Shown piece after piece: positions 51,813-60,586 of a stretch of DNA of 64,000 nucleotides. Under the pieces are notes generated by a model. It saw only the letters and a program-made list of their open reading frames with translations, made no database searches and was not told the DNA's origin. The DNA lies in assembly GCF_023273855.1 (NCBI RefSeq), contig NZ_CP096884.1, positions 1,612,001 through 1,676,000 on the forward strand. The letters are read 5' to 3'. This DNA comes from Seonamhaeicola sp. ML3. Lineage in GTDB: Bacteria; Bacteroidota; Bacteroidia; Flavobacteriales; Flavobacteriaceae. Both the position numbers and the translations under genes were made by a program. The stretch's first letter is position 1. Each line of letters starts with the position of its first letter.

Positions 51813-54656
51813 ATGAAAAAACAATACGTGTTTTCACTTTTTACCCTACTGTTTTCTTTTGTGGTATTAGCGCAAAATGGAAATGTTCAGGGGACTATTA
51901 TTGACGATAAAGGACTCTCTGTTCCTTTTGCAAATGTTCTAATAGAATCCTTAGATAGAGGTGTTGTCTCAGACGCCGACGGAAATTTTTTATTTATCGA
52001 CGTACCATCAGGTAAGCAAACTATTAAAGTTATGTATATCGGCTATTCCGATAGCGAGGTAGAGGTACAAGTAAATTCTGGGGAGACTGTAAATGTTAAA
52101 ATCATTATTGAAACGAAAGCCTTAGAATTAGATGGGGTAGTAATTAATGGTTACAATAGTGGTCAAGCGAAAGCTTTAAATGCACAAAAGAACAAACAAA
52201 ACATAACCAATGTCGTTTCTACAGATCAAATTGGTAAATTCCCAGATGCTAATATCGGTGATGCGGTAAAACGTATTCCAGGTATTACTATGCAGGTAGA
52301 TCAAGGGGAAGCTCGTAACATTATTGTTCGTGGTTTAGCACCTCAATTAAACTCGGTAACTTTAAACGGAAGTCGTATTCCTTCCGCCGAAGGCGATAAC
52401 CGAAATATACAAATGGATCTTATTCCTGCCGATATGATACAATTGATAGAGGTAAATAAAGCCGTTACACCTGATATGGATGGTGATGCACTTGGAGGTT
52501 CTGTTAATTTAGTAACTAGAACATCGCCAAATGGATTTAGGGTAGCTGCCACCGCTGGTTCTGGAGTAAATTTTATTACGAACAAACGCATTGTTAATGG
52601 TTCTCTCTTGATGGGAGACAGAACTAATAATGGAAAATTTGGTTACATGTTTTCTGCTTCTTTTAATGATACCGATTTTGGTTCAGATAATGTAGAGGCT
52701 GAATGGGTAAACGAGGCTGAGAGCCCTCTTACTGGAGACGATATAGAGGTTAATCCTTTTGTTGAAGAATCAGATATCAGAACTTATTTGGTGCAGCGAG
52801 TAAGAAGAAGTTTTTCCGCTAATTTCGATTACGCCTTTAACCCAAATAATAAACTGTATTTGAAAACCATGTACAACTGGAGAGACGATAGGGAGAACCG
52901 TTTCAGGTTACGCTACCGCTCCATTGAACCTATTTTTGAAGATGGTACAGAAACTATCACAGGTTTTCAGGGCGAAATAAGAAGACAAACCAAAGGTGGT
53001 ATTGATAATGACAGAAATCAAAACACCCGTTTAGAAGATCAACGTATGCAAAACTATACATTTGGTGGTGAGCATTTATTTGGTAAAGTTAAATTTGACT
53101 GGATGGGGTCTTACGCAAGTGCCTCCGAGGAGCGTTTAAACGAGCGTTATATTGAGTATGAATTAGAGGAAACTGTAGATGGCGACCCAATACCTTTTAG
53201 TGCAGATTTTTCGAATACCAGATTCCCTGTAATTGTTCCTGAAAATTCCAGCGATGCACTTTTAAGCAGATACAGCTTAAAGGAAATTACAGAAGAAAAT
53301 CAGTTTACAGAAGAGAAGGACTGGAATTTCTTTGCAAATTTGCAAATACCATTATCTCTTGTAAAAGAGCAAGAAGGTTTTATTAAAGTTGGTGGTCGAT
53401 TACGTTTTAAAGAAAAAGATAGAGATAATAACTTTTTTGAGTTTTCACCAGAGACCAGCAATTTCGATAATTTGGCATTATTACCATTGGTTGATAAAAC
53501 AGATGCAGATTTCTTAGCAGGAAGTCAATATGTTGCCGGTGCTTATGTTGATCCAGAGTATTTAGGAAGTTTAGATTTTCAGAATTCAAACTTATTTGAG
53601 AGTGAATCTATTGTCGATGAGTTTTTATCAGGTAATTATCTTGTAAAGGAAGATGTATATGCGGGTTACGCTATGCTTAATCAGCAATTATCTGATAAGT
53701 TATCTGTTTTAGCCGGTGTACGTGTAGAGAATACAGAAATTGAAACCACTGGAAACCTTGTGGTTTTTGATGAAGATGGTGATTTCGACCCAAATGCATC
53801 TGGCGAAATTAAAGATGACAACTCTTATGTTAATGTCTTACCCGGGGTGCACTTTAAATACAATGTTACAGATAATACCGTATTGCGCTTTGCATGGACA
53901 AATACCTTAGCAAGACCAAATTACATTGATTTAGTACCATTTAGAAATGTAGTAAGAGAAGATGAAGAGGTAAGCATTGGTAACCCAGAATTAAGCGCTA
54001 CCAAATCTATGAACTTTGATCTTATGGCCGAACATTATTTTAAAAGTGTTGGTTTAATATCTGGTGGTATATTCCATAAAAGTATTGAAGATTTTATTTA
54101 TACCTCACAGTTCACAGATAGCTCTACTGGTTTTGATGCGTTTCAACCTCAAAATGGTGATGATGCTTCAATCACAGGTGTAGAGGTGTCTTTTCAGCGC
54201 CAGTTAGATTTCCTTCCTGGGTTTGCTAAAAATTTCAGTATATTCTTGAACTACACCTATTTAACCTCTAGTGCCGATGGTATAAGAAATGAAGATGGAG
54301 ACGAACGCACCGATTTAGATTTACCAGGAACAGCACCAAATATGTTTAACGGTTCGCTTTCTTATGGTGGTAAGAAATTAAATATACGCTTGTCATTAAA
54401 CTTCTCTGATGCATACATTGATGAAATTGGAGGAAATGCTTTTGAAGACAGATATTACGATGAACAATTGTTTTTAGATTTAAATGCATCCTATGCATTT
54501 AGTGATAATTTACGTTTGTATGTAGATTTGAATAATATTACAGATCAGCCTTTAAGATATTTCCAAGGTGTGAAAAGTAGAACTATGCAAATGGAATACT
54601 ATAGCCAGAGATTGTCTGTTGGTTTAAAGTATGATTTATTCAAGAGAAAGAACTAA
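51813..54656 (+). CDS. TonB-dependent receptor paired with a phytase
   Basis: A 947-residue outer-membrane importer. A signal peptide (about 1-20, before QNGN) is followed by a carboxypeptidase-regulatory-like domain (about 22-105), a plug with ANIGDAVKRIPGITMQVDQG and NIIVRGLAPQLNSVTLNGSR, and a barrel ending SVGLKYDLFKRKN. The plug style is that of the Xanthomonas/Caulobacter TonB receptor group. A beta-propeller phytase gene starts seven bases after the stop, so the predicted cargo is inositol phosphate or a derivative. The 220-base upstream region has TTAA-rich repeats but no recognised operator. Confidence 0.92.
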   Translation: MKKQYVFSLFTLLFSFVVLAQNGNVQGTIIDDKGLSVPFANVLIESLDRGVVSDADGNFLFIDVPSGKQTIKVMYIGYSDSEVEVQVNSGETVNVKIIIETKALELDGVVINGYNSGQAKALNAQKNKQNITNVVSTDQIGKFPDANIGDAVKRIPGITMQVDQGEARNIIVRGLAPQLNSVTLNGSRIPSAEGDNRNIQMDLIPADMIQLIEVNKAVTPDMDGDALGGSVNLVTRTSPNGFRVAATAGSGVNFITNKRIVNGSLLMGDRTNNGKFGYMFSASFNDTDFGSDNVEAEWVNEAESPLTGDDIEVNPFVEESDIRTYLVQRVRRSFSANFDYAFNPNNKLYLKTMYNWRDDRENRFRLRYRSIEPIFEDGTETITGFQGEIRRQTKGGIDNDRNQNTRLEDQRMQNYTFGGEHLFGKVKFDWMGSYASASEERLNERYIEYELEETVDGDPIPFSADFSNTRFPVIVPENSSDALLSRYSLKEITEENQFTEEKDWNFFANLQIPLSLVKEQEGFIKVGGRLRFKEKDRDNNFFEFSPETSNFDNLALLPLVDKTDADFLAGSQYVAGAYVDPEYLGSLDFQNSNLFESESIVDEFLSGNYLVKEDVYAGYAMLNQQLSDKLSVLAGVRVENTEIETTGNLVVFDEDGDFDPNASGEIKDDNSYVNVLPGVHFKYNVTDNTVLRFAWTNTLARPNYIDLVPFRNVVREDEEVSIGNPELSATKSMNFDLMAEHYFKSVGLISGGIFHKSIEDFIYTSQFTDSSTGFDAFQPQNGDDASITGVEVSFQRQLDFLPGFAKNFSIFLNYTYLTSSADGIRNEDGDERTDLDLPGTAPNMFNGSLSYGGKKLNIRLSLNFSDAYIDEIGGNAFEDRYYDEQLFLDLNASYAFSDNLRLYVDLNNITDQPLRYFQGVKSRTMQMEYYSQRLSVGLKYDLFKRKN

Positions 54657-54663
54657 AATATAT

Positions 54664-55671
54664 ATGCAAAAAAATATATTTTTTATAGTTGGATTAATGA
54701 TGGTGTCATGTGCGAAAACGTTGCCGGTAATTACCCCCGATGTAATAACCGAAAAGACATTACATGATACCGATGATCCTGCTATATGGATAAACCCAAA
54801 CGATGCTTCTAAAAGCATCGTTTTTGGTACAGATAAAAATACTGAAGGCGCTATCTATGCATTCGATTTAGAAGGCAAAATAATTGAAGAGAAAACCATC
54901 AGAAACCTAAAAAGACCAAATAATATTGATTTAGAATATGGGTTTCGATTAAACGATTCTACATTGGTTGATGTATTGGCATTTACAGAAAGGGAACGTC
55001 AGCAAATACGATTGTTTTCAGTTCCAGACATGAAACCTTTAGATAATAGTGGTTTTAAAGTATTTGAAGATGCTAACATGCCCGATGCAAATTTACCAAT
55101 GGGTATTGCTTTGTATAAATCTGAAAGTACAAACAAGTTTTATGCAATTATTGGCAGAAAAACAGGTCCTAAAACAGACTATCTGTATCAATATGAGCTA
55201 TTTTCAGATAGTTTGGGCGTACATGCCAATTTGGTGAGAAAGTTTGGTGAATTTAGTGGTGAAAAAGAAATTGAAGCCATTGCCGTAGACAATAATAAGG
55301 GGATTGTTTATTATTCAGATGAGGGATATTGTATACGGAAATACCATGCTGAGCCCTCTATGGGGAATAAAGAAATTTATTGTTTTGGCGGTGAATACTT
55401 TAAAGAGGATATAGAAGGAATAGCCATAGCAAATTATGAATATGGTTCTTTTTTAATTGTGTCTAATCAACAGGCTGGAACCTTCAATATTTTCGATGTA
55501 GAAACGAATGCTTTTATAAAAGAGATTAACCTGGGAACCTCAGAAACTGATGGCTGTGATGTTACAACACGCCCTCTAGGGGATAAATTTCCTAATGGGT
55601 TATTTGTTAGTATGAATAACGATAAAACATTCTTTTTCCATGATTTAAAGAAACTCAATTTAATAGAGTAA
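54664..55671 (+). CDS. Beta-propeller 3-phytase lipoprotein
   Basis: A phytase of the beta-propeller (Bacillus-type, calcium-dependent) family releasing phosphate from inositol hexakisphosphate. The start is the ATG opening MQKNIFFIVGLMMVSC, a lipoprotein signal; eleven upstream codons overlapping the receptor are discarded. Key segments are TDDPAIWINPNDASKSIVFGTDK, RPNNIDLEYGF, MGIALYKS, EIEAIAVDNNKGIVYYSDE and EGIAIANYEYGSFLIVSNQ. Lipid anchoring next to a TonB receptor suits a surface enzyme feeding the importer. Confidence 0.9.
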   Translation: MQKNIFFIVGLMMVSCAKTLPVITPDVITEKTLHDTDDPAIWINPNDASKSIVFGTDKNTEGAIYAFDLEGKIIEEKTIRNLKRPNNIDLEYGFRLNDSTLVDVLAFTERERQQIRLFSVPDMKPLDNSGFKVFEDANMPDANLPMGIALYKSESTNKFYAIIGRKTGPKTDYLYQYELFSDSLGVHANLVRKFGEFSGEKEIEAIAVDNNKGIVYYSDEGYCIRKYHAEPSMGNKEIYCFGGEYFKEDIEGIAIANYEYGSFLIVSNQQAGTFNIFDVETNAFIKEINLGTSETDGCDVTTRPLGDKFPNGLFVSMNNDKTFFFHDLKKLNLIE

Positions 55672-55690
55672 TTTAATTTTTGACACATCT

Positions 55691-55729
55691 GAAAAGCCCT
55701 TTTCTGTTATGGAAGAGGGTTTTTTATTT
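55691..55729 (+). terminator. Terminator after the phytase gene
   Basis: AAAGCCCTTTT pairs imperfectly with AAGAGGGTTTT around a loop of about nine bases and is followed by a T tract. Confidence 0.6.
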
Positions 55730-55768
55730 GCTAAATGGTTTTGTTCCCTTATAGTAAGTTCAAAAAAA

Positions 55769-56245
55769 TTATTGGAACTCTAATATGTCTCGTACTATTT
55801 TTAGGTGATGATGAGTATGAAGGTCTAAAAACCTAAGCGTCTGTTTTTTTGAAAGTGTACCAAAGATTAAGTGTTTAAAATGGTTTGTGTCCTGTAGCTG
55901 TTCTATACCCTCTAAAAGGTCTTTCGCCTTAAGCAATTGTTTTAGTAAATCTTGTTTTAATATAGTTTCTGGAGGCAACACCACTTTTGGTGATTTTGCT
56001 TTTCCTCTCGGAATGAAATTTAATCCAAAAAGAATCATTCTACTTAAGTTGAAGTTTCTTTTGTATTCCTGAGGATTTGATTTTGACATGGTTTTTATGA
56101 CGCCGTTTATTACCTTCAAACAATGGTCTAGTTGCCAGCCTACGGAAACCTTGGAAACAGATTTATTAATGACTTCAAATTTGGGGATATATTCTTCCAT
56201 TTGGGATAAGTGGATGCGTAATTTTTCAATTTTAGTATCGGTCAT
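55769..56245 (-). CDS. DUF1569 (DinB-like) protein
   Basis: A 158-residue protein with four predicted helices. SKVSVGWQLDHCLKVINGVIK with a conserved His and the final GTLSKKQTLRFLDLHTHHHLKIVRDI, rich in His, match DUF1569, a DinB-like family whose members use three histidines for a metal. Cytoplasmic. The substrate is unknown. It is convergent with the phytase gene. Confidence 0.8.
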   Translation of the reverse strand: MTDTKIEKLRIHLSQMEEYIPKFEVINKSVSKVSVGWQLDHCLKVINGVIKTMSKSNPQEYKRNFNLSRMILFGLNFIPRGKAKSPKVVLPPETILKQDLLKQLLKAKDLLEGIEQLQDTNHFKHLIFGTLSKKQTLRFLDLHTHHHLKIVRDILEFQ

Positions 56246-56333
56246 GCATAAATTTAGGAATATAATTTCAAAATAATTTATTAACTTTAAAGTATTGCAT
56301 GTGCAATTTGGAATATGTTGGACTTAAAAATTT

Positions 56334-56618
56334 ATGCTTATGCTACCATTTAGATCAGAAATACGGAATTCTCCAACCCAAGCAACAATAAAGATATTTT
56401 TAGGAGATGTCGCTTTAGATGAGCGTATTAAAAAACACTTAGAACATTTTAATGAAATAGATGCTATTGAGATAAGGAAGAGTGTAGAGCGCAATAGAGT
56501 AGGTGAGAATCTCACAGTTTTTTTAAAGGAAAATGTAGATATCAACAAAATGAAATCTTCAATAGATTCCAGTCTTTGGTGGTATTTTGAAAGAGAATAC
56601 GAACCTAAGGATGTTTAA
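56334..56618 (+). CDS. Small hypothetical protein (94 residues)
   Basis: I do not recognise this protein. It is predicted to be cytoplasmic, with alternating strands and helices (ATIKIFLGDVALDERIKKHL, then AIEIRKSVERNRVGENLTVFL) and an aromatic C-terminus (SSLWWYFEREYEP). The pattern looks like a compact alpha/beta domain, perhaps ferredoxin-like. A strong terminator follows 70 bases after the stop, which supports it being a real gene. Confidence 0.55.
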   Translation: MLMLPFRSEIRNSPTQATIKIFLGDVALDERIKKHLEHFNEIDAIEIRKSVERNRVGENLTVFLKENVDINKMKSSIDSSLWWYFEREYEPKDV

Positions 56619-56688
56619 CTAATCATTTCATATAAATACTTTTTTCTGGCAAGAATTTAGATTAGCTGAGCACGAAATTTTATTTGTA

Positions 56689-56733
56689 GTCGTTAAGGAT
56701 TTATGTATAAATCTTTAACGATATTTTTTTTTG
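56689..56733 (+). terminator. Terminator of the 94-residue gene
   Basis: TCGTTAAGGATTTA pairs with TAAATCTTTAACGA around a four-base loop, with a T run of about nine. It lies in the 172-base gap before the next gene. Confidence 0.9.
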
Positions 56734-56790
56734 CCTTTTTATTTTGGCTTGTAAATCTTCACAAAAAGAAACGCCATAATTTTAGCTTGT

Positions 56791-57018
56791 GTGAGTAAAA
56801 GTTATTTTAAGCCTTACCTAAAACAAACTAAAGCCAATCCTTTAGTATGGTCAACAGGATTGATGTCCCCAGAAGCGTATACTTTAAAATGGGCTATTGA
56901 TGGTTGGTTGAAGAATGAAACTGATTTGGAAATTAGGGAGCGAGCGGCCCAAGCCTATCACAAATATCAAAAATGTGGTATAAACGGAGCGAGAAGGTTA
57001 TTAGTTACTGGGTATTAA
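56791..57018 (+). CDS. Small conserved-looking hypothetical protein (75 residues)
   Basis: The start is GTG; no ATG is available upstream. The protein is soluble and mostly helical, with a distinctive VWSTGLMSPEAYTLKWAIDG followed by a Lys/Arg/Ala helix (ERAAQAYHKYQKCGING) and RRLLVTGY. I do not recognise the family. Its last 14 bases overlap the convergent Vsr-like gene, so expression of one may affect the other. Confidence 0.5.
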   Translation: MSKSYFKPYLKQTKANPLVWSTGLMSPEAYTLKWAIDGWLKNETDLEIRERAAQAYHKYQKCGINGARRLLVTGY

Positions 57019-57487
57019 AACCAGCTAAATCTAAATACACCATAATGTCGTTAAGACATTTATCGAGTTCTTCCTTTATGTCTTTATCCCAAAATCTAAA
57101 AATAGTAAAGCCTAAGTCGAATAGTTCCTGATTCACTTCCTTGTCTCGTTGCATATTGCGTTCAATTTTAGGAGTCCAAAAATCGCGATTCGTTTTTATT
57201 TTTGATTTTCGTTCCTGCCAATTGTATCCATGCCAATACTCGCCGTCAATGAATATAGCCAATTTGTATTTCTTTATAGATACATCAGGTCTTCCAGGTA
57301 GTGATTTAGAGTCTACGCGATAACGAACACCTTTAGCCCATAAAGCACTTCGGAATAACATTTCGGGTTTTGTGTTTTTACCCCTAATCCTGCTCATTAT
57401 TTTGGAGCGTTTTTTTGTGGTATAAAAACCTGAGGCCTCGTTAAACCGAGGAACTTTTATTTTGGCATGTCCATAATTTGTTGACAT
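57005..57487 (-). CDS. Very-short-patch-repair (Vsr-like) endonuclease
   Basis: A 160-residue DNA mismatch endonuclease relative. The N-terminus KKRSKIMSRIRGKNTKPEMLFRSALW, the catalytic strand VDSKSLPGRPDVSIKKYKLAIFIDGEYWHG, and FWTPKIERNMQRDKEVNQEL follow the Vsr pattern. The Asp in GRPDV and the His in YWHG are conserved. The zinc-binding cysteines found after WHGH in Vsr are replaced (DGEYWHGYNWQERKSK). No cytosine methyltransferase gene is nearby. It may still act in repair, or be a degraded solo nuclease. Confidence 0.8.
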   Translation of the reverse strand: MSTNYGHAKIKVPRFNEASGFYTTKKRSKIMSRIRGKNTKPEMLFRSALWAKGVRYRVDSKSLPGRPDVSIKKYKLAIFIDGEYWHGYNWQERKSKIKTNRDFWTPKIERNMQRDKEVNQELFDLGFTIFRFWDKDIKEELDKCLNDIMVYLDLAGFNTQ

Positions 57488-57511
57488 GCTTAAAGATAAT
57501 GATTATACAGA

Positions 57512-57546
57512 ATAAAAAACCCCGAGCATAGTAGCTCAGGATTTTT
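57512..57546 (-). terminator. Terminator of ahcY
   Basis: Read leftward, AAAAATCC-TGAGC pairs with GCTCG-GGGTTTTTT, giving an imperfect stem and a T run about 40 bases after the ahcY stop. Confidence 0.75.
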
Positions 57547-57585
57547 CAAATATTCTAAAAATCTATTAATCTAAGAAGTCTAGAT

Positions 57586-58902
57586 TTAATATCTGTAATG
57601 TTCAGGTTTGTAAGGGCCCGCAACAGTTACGCCAATATATTCAGCTTGCTCTTCAGTTAACTCAGTTAATTCTACACCAATTTTTGCTAAATGAAGTTTT
57701 GCTACTTTTTCATCTAAGTGTTTTGGTAACATGTACACTTCATTGTTATAGGCTTCAGAGTTATTCCAAAGTTCTATTTGTGCCAAGGTCTGGTTTGTGA
57801 ACGAGTTACTCATTACAAAACTTGGATGACCAGTGGCACAACCTAAGTTTACTAAACGTCCTTCGGCTAAAACAATAACATCTTTTCCGTTTAAGGTATA
57901 CTTGTCAACCTGAGGTTTTATTTCAACTTTGGTGTCTCCATAGTTTTCGTTAAGCCAAGCCATATCTATTTCATTGTCAAAATGGCCAATATTACAAACA
58001 ATGGCTTTGTCTTTTAATGCCTCAAAATGCTCACCTCTAACAATGTCTTTATTTCCAGTAGTAGTAATAACTATATCGGCATTACCTATAACAGTTTCTA
58101 ATTTCTTTACTTCAAAACCATCCATAGCAGCTTGAAGCGCACAGATTGGATCAATCTCTGTAATAGTAACGATACTACCTGCGCCTTGAAATGATGCTGC
58201 AGAACCTTTACCTACATCACCATAGCCGCAAACTACTACACGTTTACCAGCTAGCATAACATCTGTAGCACGACGAATCGCATCAACGGCACTTTCTTTA
58301 CAACCGTATTTGTTATCGAATTTCGATTTGGTTACAGAGTCATTAATATTGATAGCAGGAAGTGGTAGTGTTCCGTTTTTAACACGTTCGTATAAACGGT
58401 GAACACCAGTTGTGGTTTCTTCACTTAAACCTTTAATTCCAGGAACGAGTTCGGGGTATTTGTCCAAGACCATATTTGTTAAATCGCCACCATCATCAAG
58501 TATCATGTTAAGTGGTTGCCTGTCTTCTCCGAAGAAAAGGGTTTGTTCAATACACCAGTCAAATTCTTCTTCAGTCATGTCTTTCCAGGCATAAACTGCT
58601 GTTCCAGCATCTGCAATAGCAGCCGCAGCATGATCTTGTGTTGAGAAAATATTACAAGAACTCCATGTTACATCAGCACCAAGAGCTTGTAAAGTTTCGA
58701 TTAATACAGCGGTTTGAATTGTCATATGTAAACAGCCAGCTATACGTGCTCCTTTTAATGGTTGCGTGTCTTTGTACTCTTCACGAAGACTCATTAAGCC
58801 TGGCATTTCAGCTTCTGCTAATTCAATTTCTTTTCTACCCCAAGACGCTAAAGTGATATCTTTAACTTTGTTAGGGACATAGGTAAGTGTTTTTGTACTC
58901 AT
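57586..58902 (-). CDS. ahcY: Adenosylhomocysteinase
   Basis: A 438-residue SAH hydrolase that regenerates homocysteine and adenosine in the methyl cycle. Landmarks are [51 protein letters not shown] with the substrate-site Lys/Asp, the NAD-binding [31 protein letters not shown] and the C-terminal PYKPEHYRY. Length is standard. Single-gene unit, divergent from the phosphopantetheinyl transferase operon. Confidence 0.97.
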   Translation of the reverse strand: MSTKTLTYVPNKVKDITLASWGRKEIELAEAEMPGLMSLREEYKDTQPLKGARIAGCLHMTIQTAVLIETLQALGADVTWSSCNIFSTQDHAAAAIADAGTAVYAWKDMTEEEFDWCIEQTLFFGEDRQPLNMILDDGGDLTNMVLDKYPELVPGIKGLSEETTTGVHRLYERVKNGTLPLPAININDSVTKSKFDNKYGCKESAVDAIRRATDVMLAGKRVVVCGYGDVGKGSAASFQGAGSIVTITEIDPICALQAAMDGFEVKKLETVIGNADIVITTTGNKDIVRGEHFEALKDKAIVCNIGHFDNEIDMAWLNENYGDTKVEIKPQVDKYTLNGKDVIVLAEGRLVNLGCATGHPSFVMSNSFTNQTLAQIELWNNSEAYNNEVYMLPKHLDEKVAKLHLAKIGVELTELTEEQAEYIGVTVAGPYKPEHYRY

Positions 58903-58969
58903 ATTATTATATTTGTGGGTCTTTAAAGAATTTTTTTGTAAAGATAACGAATAACTTTCATAAAACTAA

Positions 58970-59596
58970 ATGCCTCTTTTTAAATCTATTTTTCCAAATA
59001 AGGATACTTGTGTAAAAATCTGGAAGATTTCAGAGTCTTATGCAGAATTAATGGAGCCCTTAGCTTTAACAGATTCTAGTCGAGAACGTGTGGAGAACAT
59101 GAAGAGCGAGTTGCACCGACGAGGATTTTTAAGTGTGCGGCATCTACTTCGGGAATTTGGCTATACAGATAGTGATTTATACTATGATACTAACGGGAAG
59201 CCGCATTTAAAGGATGGTAAAAACATTTCCATAACACATTCTTTTAACTTTTCGGCAGTAATTGTAAGTGACAATTTGGTTGGCATAGATATTGAAAAAC
59301 AAAGAGACAAGATTACCATAATAGCACATAAGTTTATTGATTACGAAGATGACTATTTGGATGAAAAGGATGAAGAATACAAAAGAAAACTTACCTTAGT
59401 TTGGTGCGTAAAAGAATCGTTGTATAAACTTTTTGCAACACCTGGTTTAAGCTTTAAGAACCATTGTTTAACGATACCCTTTAACATTTCTGATGGTTCT
59501 ACTAAGGCGTGGGTAGATTACAATAATAGGAAATGCCGATATAACATCCAGTTTTTAGAGTTTGAAGGTTTTTCTTGTGCTTATGCTATTTCTTAG
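58970..59596 (+). CDS. 4'-phosphopantetheinyl transferase
   Basis: A 208-residue Sfp-type transferase that arms acyl-carrier or peptidyl-carrier proteins. The motifs are FNFSAVIVSDNLVGIDIEKQRDK (metal-binding GIDIE) and LTLVWCVKESLYKLF (WxxKEA/S-type). Length is typical of the Sfp group. It is the first gene of a tightly packed rightward operon; the next starts at the base after its stop. Confidence 0.9.
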   Translation: MPLFKSIFPNKDTCVKIWKISESYAELMEPLALTDSSRERVENMKSELHRRGFLSVRHLLREFGYTDSDLYYDTNGKPHLKDGKNISITHSFNFSAVIVSDNLVGIDIEKQRDKITIIAHKFIDYEDDYLDEKDEEYKRKLTLVWCVKESLYKLFATPGLSFKNHCLTIPFNISDGSTKAWVDYNNRKCRYNIQFLEFEGFSCAYAIS

Positions 59597-60322
59597 ATGA
59601 AGTCGATTTACAAAAATATTGAGTCTTCAATTCTAAAAGGAGAAAAGCTATTAGCAGTTCTTATAGATCCCGACAAAATGAAACTAGAACAGCTTTCTGG
59701 TTTTATGCTTAAACTTAACCAGTCTGTTACCACACATGTGTTTATTGGGGGAAGTAGAGTTAATGCTCAGGCTACAGATAACCTAGTAAAAGAGGTTAAA
59801 AAGTATACTCATCTTCCAATTGTTTTATTTCCAGGAGATGTCAATCAGATTTCAGATCAAGCAGATGCGTTATTGTACTTATCATTAATCTCGGGTAGAA
59901 ACCCCGAGTATTTAATAGGGAAACATGTTCTGGCTATTCCTCGATTACTGGAGATGGATTTAGAAATCATACCCACAGGTTATCTTTTAATAGATGGCGG
60001 AAAAAAAACAGCGGTGGAAAGCGTTACAGCCACTAAGTCATTACCTCAAGAAAATACCCAAGATATTATCAATACCGCCAAAGCAGGTGAGTTTTTGGGA
60101 ATGAAACTAATATATTTGGAGGCAGGAAGTGGAGCTAACATAGCTGTTGCCCCAGAAATAATCAGTAGCGTTAAGGCTTATGTAGATATACCAATTATTG
60201 TTGGAGGAGGTATTCGAACAAAGCAACAATTAGATTTGGCCTACAAAAACGGAGCAGACCTAGTCGTTATAGGAACTGCTTTTGAGGAAGACGACTCATT
60301 TTTTGATGAATTAAAAAAGTAA
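59597..60322 (+). CDS. Geranylgeranylglyceryl phosphate synthase (GGGPS/PcrB family)
   Basis: A 241-residue TIM-barrel prenyltransferase that joins sn-glycerol-1-phosphate and a polyprenyl diphosphate. Landmarks are LLAVLIDPDKMKLEQ, VFIGGSRV, LPIVLFPGDVNQIS, ALLYLSLISGRNPEYLIG, MKLIYLEAGSGA and IIVGGGIRTKQQLD, matching the group II enzymes of Bacteroidota and archaea. It is cytosolic. The product role in flavobacteria is not clear to me. It begins right after the phosphopantetheinyl transferase stop and is three bases ahead of the next gene. Confidence 0.9.
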   Translation: MKSIYKNIESSILKGEKLLAVLIDPDKMKLEQLSGFMLKLNQSVTTHVFIGGSRVNAQATDNLVKEVKKYTHLPIVLFPGDVNQISDQADALLYLSLISGRNPEYLIGKHVLAIPRLLEMDLEIIPTGYLLIDGGKKTAVESVTATKSLPQENTQDIINTAKAGEFLGMKLIYLEAGSGANIAVAPEIISSVKAYVDIPIIVGGGIRTKQQLDLAYKNGADLVVIGTAFEEDDSFFDELKK

Positions 60323-60325
60323 AGC

Positions 60326-60586
60326 ATGAAAATATCAGTGGAATTAACATTAACACCTTTGCAAGACGATTTTGAGCCTGCCATCATTCAATTTATAAAA
60401 AATTTAAGAGCTTCTAATTTAAAAGTTTTAGAAAACCCTTTGAGCACACAGGTTTACGGCGAGTACAATGAGGTAATGAGTGTGTTGAACAAAGAAATTA
60501 AAGAAGCATTCGAACTCATAGATAAGGGTTTGCTTTACATGAAAATCGTAAAATCTGACAGATTCGAATATGAACCCCATTTTTGA
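60326..60586 (+). CDS. Thiamine-binding-protein family (DUF77/MTH1187-like) small protein
   Basis: An 86-residue protein with the beta-alpha-beta-beta-alpha pattern of the MTH1187/YkoF family: MKISVELTLTPLQDDFEPAI, IIQFIKNLRASNLKVLENPLSTQVYGEYNEVM, then EAFELIDKGLLYMKIVKSDRFEY. The conserved STQVYGEYNEVM segment supports the family call. Members of this family bind thiamine or related pyrimidines. Its end overlaps the PnuC gene by 17 bases, consistent with a shared transport role. Confidence 0.65.
   Translation: MKISVELTLTPLQDDFEPAIIQFIKNLRASNLKVLENPLSTQVYGEYNEVMSVLNKEIKEAFELIDKGLLYMKIVKSDRFEYEPHF

Noticed and set aside
57005-57487. Vsr-like gene considered as part of a restriction-modification system
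   Set aside because: No methyltransferase or restriction subunit is encoded nearby.
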